From: Pontederia crassipes | Taxonomy: Eukaryota; Streptophyta; Magnoliopsida; Commelinales; Pontederiaceae | DNA: 64,000 nucleotides | Direction: 5' to 3' | Assembly: GCA_030549335.1 (NCBI GenBank) | Contig: CM060195.1 | Location: 31,066,874-31,130,873, forward strand | Shown here: piece after piece, positions 34,830 through 46,056 of the stretch | Layout of the letters: each line of letters starts with the position of its first letter | How positions within the stretch are numbered: position 1 is the first letter of the stretch | Made by a program: the position numbers and the translations under genes | The notes under the pieces: model-generated | Databases searched by the model: none | The model's input: the letters and a program-made list of their open reading frames with translations, nothing else | Told to the model about the DNA's origin: nothing

Positions 34830-37407
34830 TGTAACACCCCAGGATTTTAGTAAGGGCAATAATTGAATTAGAAATATTAATGGATTAAAAGGAATTAAGA
34901 GAGAATTTGGAAAGGAATCAAAAGATAATTAAAAAAGGATTACAAAGTGAAAGAAAGATTAATGCTACATGGAAAAGGACTTATAATTGGAATTATGGAT
35001 TTCAATTTGATTTAATATTCAAATAAAATCCTAATAAATAAAGGACCCTCAAATAGGATAGAATTGAGAATTTTAGGCCATAAAAATATTTTCAATCCCA
35101 AAAATTAATTAAGAAAATATTATTATATTAATTAATTACAGAAATTTGAGAAAAGAAATAAATTAAATGATAAAATTAAATATAGTTTGATTGAGAGAAG
35201 TTCTGAATTAGAGATGGGAGATAAAGAGGAGTTTGAGTAGAATTTGGCTTTGAGATAAGTATTTTAGAAAATAATTAGTTAAATTTGGATTTAATTAAAT
35301 CATGATTAATTGAAAATTAGCACAAGGTCAATGAGATAAAAAAAGTTTAGTTAAATTATAAATAGGGTCAAAAGGGTGTATGAAACTCATAACAGGCAAC
35401 CAAAATTTTTGCACCATGAGCCTTATTTTTCTATCATTTTCACGTGAACCAAGACATTTTAGAGTGCAAGTGATGACTGATTTTGAAGCCCCCACATATA
35501 TAGTTGATCATGATCCAAGTGATTGACGTGAATTTTGGGATGTCATCAGAGAAGAATCATTGGCGAAAGCTCGACATTTGTGCAACTAGCAGACTAAAAT
35601 TTTCCTTGGTCAAAATTTGGATATTAATTGAGATAGAACCTGACTTGAGTTCTAGTTTCTGACCACTGAAATAAGAAAAAATGGATAGATGAACCGGCCC
35701 AGTTTTGTTGTAGGTCGAGGCGAGTACGGGGGGTAAACCATATTTTCAAGTATTTATTGATGACTATGGTATTGTTTAATAGTATCAATTGTTCCCGATC
35801 ATGCATATATATGTATTATTGTGACCGTATATTGCTTAATGGTAATCGATAATTGAGAATTGTAATATACTAATTGATAAGAATTGGTTATGAATTATTG
35901 AGCTATTGTTAATTGGCATGGATTGATAATTAAATGATTTATCATTTAACTGATAAATTATTTATGATCACACTAATAATCAATTGTTAGTAATTTATAA
36001 TTGATTATGAGTGATGATAATTGGAAATAATGACTATAGATAATGGAATTAATAAGCTTGATTGTGCACCATATAAATGACGATATAGAAAATTGGTTAC
36101 TATTGAATTGTTAAATTAGTAGTTGAGACTTTATGATCAATTGAGACCTTTCTAGCCGATGAAGACTGTTGATAATGTCTTGAGTCTGAACCCAATTGTA
36201 ACCCTAAATAAGCCCTTAGGTTAGTCAGGCTCCTCGACAATGGGCCAGGAAGCCACTCGTCCCATATGTGGGTCTTGCTAACAAAGACAATTTTAGGATT
36301 TATGTTTATTATTTGTATTAGAGTTTCCTATATAAATTTCATGACAGCTTAGTTATGTTACATCCTTTAATCATCAATATTTCATGACAAAAAGAGCCAC
36401 CGTCTAAGATAGTCAAGTTTAGGATGAACCTCGTAAATCTTGTATGTTCTTCTATGTTTCTGTGTTCTCTCTCTCCCTCTTTTCGTAACAAAGACCCTTG
36501 TGATCGATAGAGGCCATCATGGTCAAGAAAAGCACTTTATGATCGATGATAGAGACTATGAAGTCGAATAGTTAATTGATGATCTCATGGTCGATGAAGA
36601 TCTTTACTGATCGATTGGTTCCTTTTATAGTTGATGGAGATCCTTTGTGATTGATTGAGGTCATTGTGGTTAATGAATACTTTTGATTGAATTAAATTAG
36701 TAATCACACTAAATTGAATTGAATTGATAGTCAAATTGTTAATTGGTTTGATGGATTATTGAAATTGTGCCTTTGTGATTGATGGATAAATTATGACCTT
36801 TGTCCAAATCGATAAATCGATAATAATTAATGGAATTGATAATTGTTAATTGGGGCTTCCACTGACCTATGACCAATTGATAATTTATTTAACATAATTG
36901 ATAATTGAATTAAATGGATATGAATCATCAGTAATTAATGATATAGTAAATTGTTATGATTGATCAATTATTTATTGTTCAATGTTAATGGTTATAATTT
37001 TTCAGATCAATCATAGATTGTTTATAGACAATTATTTATTAATTTTTCATTGCGTTGTTATTGATATTGATATATAGTTCATATTGTTATTGTTTGGATG
37101 TCCTGCGTACTGAGTATATTCTCATTAGATTTTTCTTCCGTGCAGAATGAGTTGATAGAGATGGTGAGACGATTGTTGACTCCTTTAACGAATGACATGC
37201 ATATGGATATATAATTTTTATTGTATAATTGTATGCCTATAATCCACATGTCATTAGATATTGTGTAAATAACTTTCGCATATTGTAATAATTATTATAA
37301 TTTAATCATCCACTAATGTAAGTTAGCATGTTAATTGGTCAAAGTAAGAAAAAAAGTTAAGTTATAGAATCGAATCCTTCTGGACAGATAAATCTCGAGG
37401 CGTTATA
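34830..37407 (-). mobile_element. Solo LTR, same gypsy family as copy 1 (copy 2)
   Basis: Inverted relative to copy 1. On the plus strand it runs TGTAACACCCC to GCGTTATA, flanked by a perfect 5-bp duplication GATAA (34825-34829 and 37408-37412). It shares GACTTTGACCAATTAA, the ATATGCG block and the 19-bp repeats with copy 1. It is 2578 bp, of which about 330 bp is a nested insertion. No coding content. Confidence 0.85.
36167..36490 (+). mobile_element. Solo LTR (copia-like) nested in solo LTR copy 2
   Basis: Starts TGTTGATAATG and ends TTTTCGTAACA, 324 bp, with a 5-bp duplication AAGAC on both sides (36162-36166 and 36491-36495). It interrupts the 19-bp repeat array of the host LTR. Promoter-like CCTATATAAATT lies near 36330. 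The orientation is assumed from that TATA element. Ty1/copia is likely from size and TGTTG ends. Confidence 0.75.
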
Positions 37408-37412
37408 GATAA

Positions 37413-38447
37413 TGAAAAATGAAAGTTCTCTACTATCTTCGTGACTAGGACACAAGCCGTTACTATAGAAACCCCAAAGTACAAGCTTGTAGTTGTGACC
37501 AGAGGATTATGAACCTTAAAGATATTGAAATCTTTGAGTAGCTACTACCATAGAGTAACATGTTATGAAGAACATGTGAGGAAATAGAATGCTCGCTACC
37601 AATGCCTTGAACAAAAATTCACGATTCAACTTTGATAATAACATTGTCACAAGTTGTGAAATATTTCCCTCTTTCCAAATTGAATGTTACTGTAAGATAC
37701 TTTTTTATGGCTCTCATGTATAGTGATTTGATTAATGTTCATTTGTTATCCTTATGTTAATGTATGATATGATTTTGTATGACGTATAAATTATTGTGCT
37801 AGAGTTCATGTCTTTCATGCATTAAAGTATTCTTATAAAATGATGTATATGATCATTTACATACTATAATTGATAAATTATACATCTTACATTTGTGTGG
37901 GTAACCAAGATTAAATAACAATGACACGTCAGCTCATGATAATAAAATTGCACATGTCTAAGAATGAATAAGATTCTTAATTTTAATAGTTATATTGAGT
38001 CATTTAAACTATTTGATATTTCAAAGTTCTATCCAACCTTTAGTTATTTAGTTGGCTTTACTATATCATGCCAAATCAGACTTTTATCTTTTAATATATT
38101 TTTATCCTTTTTTATATGGTCTTCCACTGTATTTTAATTATTGTTACAATGTATTGATGCAAAAGTAAACAGGTGTGACACATCTAAAGCCCCCTAATGG
38201 CTAAATAGAAAAATAAATGATAACTTATCCATATTAATAAGTTGAAAGGTTTCTATCACTATTACATGATTAATAAAAATAAATAATATTATTGCATTAA
38301 AATTTCTTTATTAATAGGTTATGGCAACATTATTTATGGTCCAATCTCCTTTTAATTGTATTTTAATGAATGAAATTCATGCTAAATGAATGTAATATTT
38401 GCATTGTTGTACCCATCCAGACCACACCAATCTAAATCTTCAACCAC
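37413..38447. other. Intergenic DNA
   Basis: AT-rich; no gene, no clear repeat boundaries. Ends at the ACCGG target duplication of the copia element. Confidence 0.45.
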
Positions 38448-38452
38448 ACCGG

Positions 38453-38945
38453 TGTTGGAAACAAGTGGGGAAGATGAAACAAAATCAGACTTCGAGGCAT
38501 GACGTATCGCTATCTTTAGAGAATTATTTGCCCCAACACAAAGTTTGCTATCGGGTTATGGCAACAACACCCCCAGGATACAACGAAGCCTTAGAGTCTG
38601 TCGAATAGCAATATCGAAGAACTCACAATCTCTTACTCAATGAATGTGCAAAGCAAGGGAAGAAGTGAATTATCTCAATTCAAGAGGGGACTAGTATTTA
38701 TAGGTGATGAAAAGACAAAACCCTACATGTAATAACACAACTCTTCATGTAAGGACACAACTCTTTGTGTATGAACATGTCCCTTGCCATAGGTTGCAAA
38801 CTTTCATTCAAAAATGCACCTTTACAAGCTTAAGTCTTTTCATTCAAATATGTATTATTTCATTCAAATAATACACTCTTTCATTAAGCACCCTTTTGAA
38901 TATGAACACAGTTTATTTGAAATTTGAAATCTACAAATTCCATCA
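38453..38945 (-). repeat. 3' LTR of the copia element
   Basis: Direct repeat of 43195-43710. The adjoining sequence at 38946-38960 is, on the minus strand, a purine-rich tract (AATCTAGTGAGGGAT) that would serve as polypurine primer. Confidence 0.9.
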
Positions 38946-39425
38946 ATCCCTCACTAGATTGCAAATTTCAATAATATTAAATTATACAATCATGCATAGT
39001 AAAAGGTATCATTAGATTTGAACCTTCCCTTAGTGTAGACCTTTCAAAGTTCAAACAGATAATTGGTATCTATTAAATTTGAACCATCACCCTTAAGTCT
39101 GAACCGGAAAGTTCACACACACAATTGTGTTTAATATTTCGAATAAGAGATTAACATTGTAGCACTATTATGGCCATGTGCTCATCCTAGTTTCATGAAT
39201 ATTTACCCGAGAAAAACCTCTAAAACTCTTAGCAGAAGCGGCACCACTTCTATATTCATATAGGTGGAGTACTTCGATAACACATATCGATTTCGGATAA
39301 CATATATCCATCCATTAAGAGTTTTTAACTCATCCTCAATAATACTTGCACTAAATCCACATTCTTAGTGCACCAGTTATTAAGTAACTTGTTGTTACCC
39401 TTTGAACCTTGAGACCGGATTTTTA

Positions 39426-40835
39426 CTAGAATAAGGAAGGGTTTCCATTACTAATAACTATAGGTTTTAAACCCATTCTGACAGAGAAGTCCTTGACTTT
39501 TTCTCTTGACATACCTTTTGTCAATGAGTCTGCCAAGTTATCAGCTGATTTAACATAGGTGATAGTAATCACACCACCCTCTATCAACGTTCTTATATAT
39601 TTATGTCTCAAGCTAATATGTGTAGACTTTCCATTATAAATTTTACTATAAGCTTGAGACATGGTAGACTGACTGTCACAGAACACGGAAATGGCTGACA
39701 CAGATTGTGGCCACAACTTAATATCATAGAACATGTTCCTTAACCATTCCGCTTCTTTACTTGCAGCTGCCAAAGCGACAAATTCAACCTTCACCGTTGA
39801 ATGAGTAATACAAGTTTGTTTCTTAGAAGCCCAACAAATAGCTCCTCCTCCAATACTAAAAATCCAACTTGTAGTAGAATTGGTGTCACTAAGACTTGAC
39901 ATCCAACTTGCATCTGTATATCCTTCCAGTGCAATTGGATAATCATTATAACATAGACCCAGATTAATAGTTTTCTTTAAATAACCCAAGATTCTACAAA
40001 TACCTTTCCAATGATCCACACTAGGATTATTTGTGAATGTTGATAATTTGCACACAACAAATGCGATATCAAGTCTAGTGCAATTCATTGCATACATTAA
40101 ACTCCCTATAGCACTCGCATATACTAATTGTGCTATTCCCCTTCCATAATTCATATCTAATTTGAAATTGGGATCATAAGGAGTATTAGCTTCCTTGATA
40201 TTAAGATGGTTGAATTTCTTCAATACTTTCTCAATATAATGAGATTGGCTTAGTGCAAAACCTTTATCATGTTTTTTCACTTTGATGCCCAAAATTGTAT
40301 CTACTTCATTTAAATCTTTCATTTTAAATTTTGAAGGTAAATACTTCTTGGTTTCATGAATACCATCTAAGTTTGTACCAAATATTAATAAATCATCTAC
40401 ATACAAGCAGATAATCACTCCATAATTTTTAATAAATTTGGAGTAAATACACTTATCTGGCTTAACCAATTTACAAATTTTCCTTTCATTTCCAGAAAAC
40501 ACATAGCCCTCTGGTTGTTCCATATAAACTTCTTCATTGAGCTCACCATTTAAAAATGTAGTTTTAACATCAATCTGATGTACATGCAACTTGTAGATGG
40601 ATGCTAACGCTAAAAGAACTCGAATAGAAGTCATCCTAGCAACTAGTGCATAGGTATCAAAATAATCTAGACCTTCTTGTTGTCTATATCCTTTAGCAAC
40701 TAATCTGACATTAAAAGTTTGTATGGTGCCATCAGTATTATATTTTCTTTTAAATACCCACTTGCACCCAATTGGTTTTGAACCTGGTGGTAAATCTACA
40801 AGTATCCAAGTATTATTTGATAATATTGAATGCAT
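39426..40835 (-). mobile_element. copia reverse transcriptase and RNase H region (fossil)
   Basis: 469 residues with KPIGCKWVFKRKYN, the catalytic YVDDLLIFG, and the RNase H end (GYTDASWMSS, WASKKQTCITHSTVKVEFVA). Part of a broken element. Confidence 0.93.
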
Positions 40836-40856
40836 TTCATCATCTACAGCTTTTTT

Positions 40857-41774
40857 TCAAAATGTTGAGTCCCTTGAAGTCATTGCTTCTTTAATGGTTT
40901 GTGGATCTTCTTCCACATTCAACATTATAGAAATTTTATTAATCACACTACTACTATTTTCTTCGACAAGAAATTCTATTGATTGTGATGAAATAAAATC
41001 AGGACCTAAATCTTTTTCTTTTCTTAATCGTTGACTTTTCTTTGGTTCTATAGAATCATTGTCACTAAGACGCCTATGACTCTTATCACCAAAGATGTGT
41101 GGATCTATTTGTGAGTTCTCAAAACTAGAATTTGAAACATTAGAGAATTTATCTTCAATAAATTCTACATCTCTAGTTTCAACTATTGTATTAGATGTCG
41201 AATCTAATATTCTATATGCTTTGGAATTTTGAGTATAGCCCACAAAAGTTCCTTTCAAAGCCCTTGGTCCTAACTTAGGTGATTTTGCATTTAAAATCAT
41301 GGAGCTAACCATATCTACTAATGTACGATTTTTTCTTTCAGCTAGTCCATTCTGTTGTGGACAATATGATGTTGTACATTGATGTACAATACCATTATTT
41401 TTACAAAACATATCAAATTCAGCAGAAAAATATTCTTCACCTCTATCACTACGAAGAAATTTAATTTTCGTTTCATTCAGATTCTCAACTTTAGATTTAT
41501 AACGTTTAAACATTTCAAATGCTTCGCATTTGTTTCTCAACAAATATACATAAGTATATCTTGAACAATTATCAATAAATGTTATAAAATATCTTTTCCC
41601 TCCTCTAGTAAGGATGCCATTTAATTCACAAATATCATAATGTATTAATTCTAATACTTGTGTTTTCCTTTCAATTGCATGAAAAGGCTTTTTCGTAGTC
41701 TTTGATTGCATACAAATTTCGCATTTATCCTTAAAATATTTATCACTAAGAGATATGTAATTATTTTCATGCAT
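40857..41774 (-). mobile_element. copia integrase region (fossil)
   Basis: Holds the zinc-binding end (CEICMQSKTTKKPFH), the catalytic core with YFITFIDNCSRYTYVYLL and the QQNGLAERKNRTLVDM motif. Part of a broken element. Confidence 0.9.
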
Positions 41775-42056
41775 ATTTTGAAGAGATTGATAATTTAAAT
41801 GTGCTAATCAAGCATGCCACAGGAACAAGAATCAACAATATAAACAGAAGAATCATTCATATTATTGATTTGAACATACCCTCATTACAATATCATTTTC
41901 CCACAAATACATTATTCTTAAGCAAGATAAATTTATCAGATTCAAGAAGAACTTTGAATACTTTCTTACAAAGCAAACTAGCAGACACCAAACTTTTCCT
42001 AAACTCTGGAACATGAAGAACATTCACTAATGTCAACTTCTTTCCAGAAGTGAAAT

Positions 42057-43172
42057 TTAGTTCCACCATTCCTTGCCCAAACACTTTAGCCGAATTGTTA
42101 TTTCCCATAAGGACTTCTTTATTTTGGCAACATCTTCATAGCTTTTGAATTGCTCTCTATTGTTACAAACATGTACGGTAGCACCTGAATCAAGCCACCA
42201 ATCATAATGTTTGACAGATGATGCCATATTTACTTCACCGATCACACCAATTTGAATTTCTTCAATTCCTTGTGTGATCATTGCCACTAAATCCTTTTTT
42301 TCAATAACATTGGCATTGGAAGTAGGAACATCTTTATAATGGTTGCCCTTCTTTGGTAATCTGCATTGATTAGCATAATGCCCCATTTTGTTACAGTTGT
42401 AACAAGTTCGCTTTTTCTTGAACTCTTGCTTATCATCAGTATTCGAAGAAAACTTTCGCTTGCCTTTCTGAACATTATTCTTCTCAACTTCACCAACATA
42501 ATTCACTTTAAAATTATGTGGAAGATACACTGCATCACGCTTTCTGTTTTCTTCCTCGAGGCGCAAATGCCTTAGTATCTTTTCTATTGTGAAGTCATCT
42601 GCCATATGCAAGAGTTTCTTCCTATAATCATTCCAAGTTGTGGGCAATTTTGAAATTATTGCTCCAACTTGTAGAGACTCGGGAATCGTAATTTTTAGGT
42701 CATGAAGCCTATTTACTAGGACTTGTAATTCATGGACTTGATCCAAGATGGGAATGTTATCAGACATTTTGAATTCGAAATACTTCATCATAAGAAATTT
42801 ATCAGTGCCTTGTCGCTCGGTGTTGTACTTGTCCTCCAACGCTTTCCAGATTTCAAGGGGAGACTTGATTGGCATGTAAAGATCATAGAGGCGATCGGAC
42901 AAGGTGTTTAGGATGTGTCCTCTGCACGCGAACTCATCATCTTCTCTTTTCTTCTTTTGCTCCGCAACTTTTGCTCGTTGTTCTTCGCTTGCATCATCAG
43001 TCGGTTCTTCTATTGGCTTCAATTTTGGATCCAAGATGTATGCGACATTGAGCACCGTAAGTAGGAACATCATTTTATCCTTCAAATGGTTGAAATTGGT
43101 GCCATCGAAATGATCCAATTTCATAAACTCTTGGTTCATCACTTTGAACGCAGCATTGACCTCCATTGCCAT
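42057..43172 (-). mobile_element. copia gag and protease start region (fossil)
   Basis: Begins MAMEVNAAFKVMNQEFMKL, contains the LYMPIKSPLEIWKALEDKYN segment typical of copia gag (UBN2 type) and the zinc knuckle CYNCNKMGHYANQC, then the protease motif WWLDSGATVHVC. Part of a broken element. Confidence 0.9.
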
Positions 43173-43194
43173 CTTCGAAATAACTCTCTAAAAT

Positions 43195-43710
43195 TGTTGG
43201 AAACAAGTGGGGAAGATGGAACAAAATCAGACTTCGAGGCACGATGTATCGCTATCTTTAGAGAGTTATTTGCCCCCCACACAAAGTTTGCTATCGGGTT
43301 ACGGCAACAACACCGCCAGGATACAACGAAGCCTTAGAGTCCGTCGACTAGTAATATCGAAGAACTCACAATCTCTTACTCAATAAATGTGCAAAGCAAG
43401 GGAAGAAGTGAATTATCTCAACTCAAGAGGGGACTAGTATTTATAGGTGATGAAAATACACAGCCCTACATGTAATGACACAACTCTTCATGTAATGACA
43501 CAACTCTTCATGTAAGGACACAAGTCTTTGTGTATGAACATGTCCCTTACCATAGGTTGCAAACTTTCATTCAAAAATGCACCTTTACAAGCTTAAGTCT
43601 TTTCATTCAAATATGTATTATTTCATTCAAATAATACACTCTTTCATTAAGCACCCTTTTGAGTATGAACACATAGTTCATTTGAAATTTGAAATCTACA
43701 AATTTCATCA
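43195..43710 (-). repeat. 5' LTR of the copia element
   Basis: Direct repeat of 38453-38945, longer mainly by one extra copy of an about 20-bp unit (TGTAATGACACAACTCTTCA). No match to the usual initiator-Met tRNA primer site is seen just inside it. Confidence 0.9.
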
Positions 43711-43715
43711 ACCGG

Positions 43716-44410
43716 TCCAGCCCATCCTATCCGGTCCAGTCGGGTGGTCCATCAGCTTTGCTTTTCATCATTGTGCAAAGAGTCCTGCATATATAAGAGA
43801 TGAACAATAATGCCTCCATAATTATTTTGAAATGTTAATTTTTTTTCAACTGCATTTATACATCAACTAACCTGTTTTGATTAATCAAATCAATCATATC
43901 AAAATAGTGCCGGTCGAAGGGAATCGTCTTATTTCTCTAGCATGATGTGATTAATTAGGAGCATGCACATATTTATTTCTACATAATGCAATGCATGCAT
44001 GTATTAATATTAGAGTTGTAGCTATAAACTTTTTTGTATGGGACCTCATACTTCAATGTGAATGGGACCAAGTTGATTATGGCTCTAATTGATTTATACT
44101 CATGTGATCCCAATCCAATTATAAAAGTAAATGCTTATATCTATAAATGTATCATTTTGACAAATTATTTTCTTGTAATTAAATGTATCCCAATCCTATA
44201 ATATATGATTTAGATTTTTGTTTTAGACATGGATAAAAAAGTGCAATACATGTAAAGCATTCATTAAGTTATATTTATAAATGTATCTTTTTGACAAATT
44301 ATTTTCTTGTAATTAAATTTTAATGCATGTATGAGTGACGCTTAGTTATATATATAATTTTATTCCCAACTGAAATATATCTAACCTATTTCAACTAGAT
44401 GTATAGTTCA
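43716..44410. other. Intergenic DNA with a local duplication
   Basis: No gene. A segment of about 50 bp (ATAAATGTATC followed by TTTTGACAAATTATTTTC) occurs at about 44144-44190 and again at 44276-44325. Confidence 0.5.
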
Positions 44411-45164
44411 GTACACTACAAGAAAATGACACATTTTTTACGAATCAAAATTTTTCACAATTTTCAACGGAATTTGCAACGGGTAAAAAATAAAAATATC
44501 CTTTCGAAATGTCAATGGACATTTTGGTCATCGCTAATACCGATGACAAAAATCCATCTTTTTTGGATGATGCTAGCCTTTGGTATTTACGACGGACACA
44601 AATTCATCGATAATATCGACGGTCATGTTTGTCGATATTTAAATTTATAATAAAGTACATTATAATATTATATAATAAAATATTAATATTTTTTAGTAAG
44701 GTTACTGCCGGACCTAGCTTTCGATATTACCAATGGACAAAAATTCATCGATAATTTTTAGGTAATACCAAAGGCCAGGGCCATCTGTATTTAAATTAAT
44801 AATAAAATATGTTATAATATTATATAATAAAATAGGGTTATTTCCATAAACCATCCCAAAACTATCATGATTTTCCATATCTAACCTGAAACTACGAACT
44901 TATTTTTTTATCCCTAAATTATCGTGACTTTTACAATTTAGTCCTTCCATTAACTTCTATTTTCTGTTAATTTTATTTTTTCATTTGTGAAAAGTCGAAG
45001 TTACCCCTTCAAGATAACACACATCATGTAACAAATACAAAAAAAATGAAAAATAATGAGGGAGGGGGATCGCCGAGGAGGCCTGCTCCACACGTGCTAC
45101 TTGCAGAGGACGTCAAGGAGGAAGCAGGCGAGGCCTATCGTCCCTATGCATGGATAGTAAGGCG

Positions 45165-46010
45165 CGGACAATGCGATCAGGCCTGCCGACGGCGACGAGG
45201 CGCTCGAAGAGGATGGAGAAAGTGCAGGGGGATGGCAGAGGCGACAACGGAGAGAGATGAGTAGACGAAGGGTACAGTTGTTGCGGAGGTCGGCGGCATG
45301 GTCGAAGGAGGAGGTAGAGGGACGGAAGGAAGTGAAGAGAAGGAGCACATGGAAGAAGAGGAGGGCGGAGGGGGCTCTTTTCCCTGCACACACCGGCGCA
45401 GGGAAAGAGGGCTCTTTCCCTGCGCCGGCGTGCACAGGAAAAGAGAGGGGGTGTCAGAAGGCACGGACGACGCGATCGGACCTGCTGACAGCGACAAGGT
45501 ACTCAAAAAGGATGGTGAAGGTGCAATGGATGTGGGGAAGGCAGAGGCGATGGAGGGAGAGGAGGAGACGAAGGGTGCGGTCATCACGGAGGCGGGCGGC
45601 AAGGCCGGCGGCTTGATCGAAGGAGGAGACAGAGGGGTTGAAGGAAGGGAGGAGGAGGATCACATAGAAGAAGAGGGGGGCGCTCTTTTCCCTGTGCACG
45701 CCGGCTTTTTCCCTACGTCGACGTGCAGGAAAGAGAGGGGGTCGCAAAAGTCACGGACGGCGAGATCGGGCTTGCTGAAGGCGACGAGGTGCTCGAAAAG
45801 GATTGCAAAGGTGCGGTGGGTGGAGGGAAGGCAGATGTGATGGCGGAGGGAGAGGAGTAGACGGAGTGAGCGGTCGTCACGGAAGCGGGCGCCGAGGTCG
45901 GCAGCGTGGTCGAAGGAGAAGGCAGCTAGGCATAAGGAAGGGAGGAGGAGGGGCGCTCGGGGGCCATCATTCCAAAGGAGCTTGAGGGTGCGGTCAAAGC
46001 ACAGAGGAGG
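45165..46010. repeat. About 290-300 bp cassette, nearly three tandem copies, in the nested MULE
   Basis: The landmark GCGATC(A/G)G followed by CCTGC, GACGGCGAC and CTCGAAGAGGAT-like blocks recurs at about 45173, 45472 and 45762. Each copy also has an AGAGGGGG(T/C)... and TTTCCCTG(C/T)(A/G) stretch. Confidence 0.75.
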
Positions 46011-46015
46011 GGGCG

Positions 46016-46017
<2 letters not shown>

Positions 46018-46053
<36 letters not shown>
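46018..46053. repeat. Run of 36 C
   Basis: An uninterrupted cytosine homopolymer inside the MULE cargo. The length may be unreliable, since long homopolymers are common sequencing and assembly error sites. Confidence 0.8.

Positions 46054-46056
<3 letters not shown>

Larger units (their letters stand above)
38453..43710 (-). mobile_element. Full-length Ty1/copia retrotransposon, broken
   Basis: LTRs at 38453-38945 (493 bp, 3') and 43195-43710 (516 bp, 5') are flanked by a perfect 5-bp duplication ACCGG (38448-38452 and 43711-43715). On the minus strand the LTR runs TGATG...CCAACA. Parts follow the copia order: gag with a CCHC knuckle, protease (LDSGA), integrase, reverse transcriptase (YVDDLL) and RNase H. 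The coding region is interrupted, with about three breaks, so I treat it as a dead copy. By eye the LTRs differ at about 4% of sites; with a commonly used grass rate this suggests one to two million years. Confidence 0.93.
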
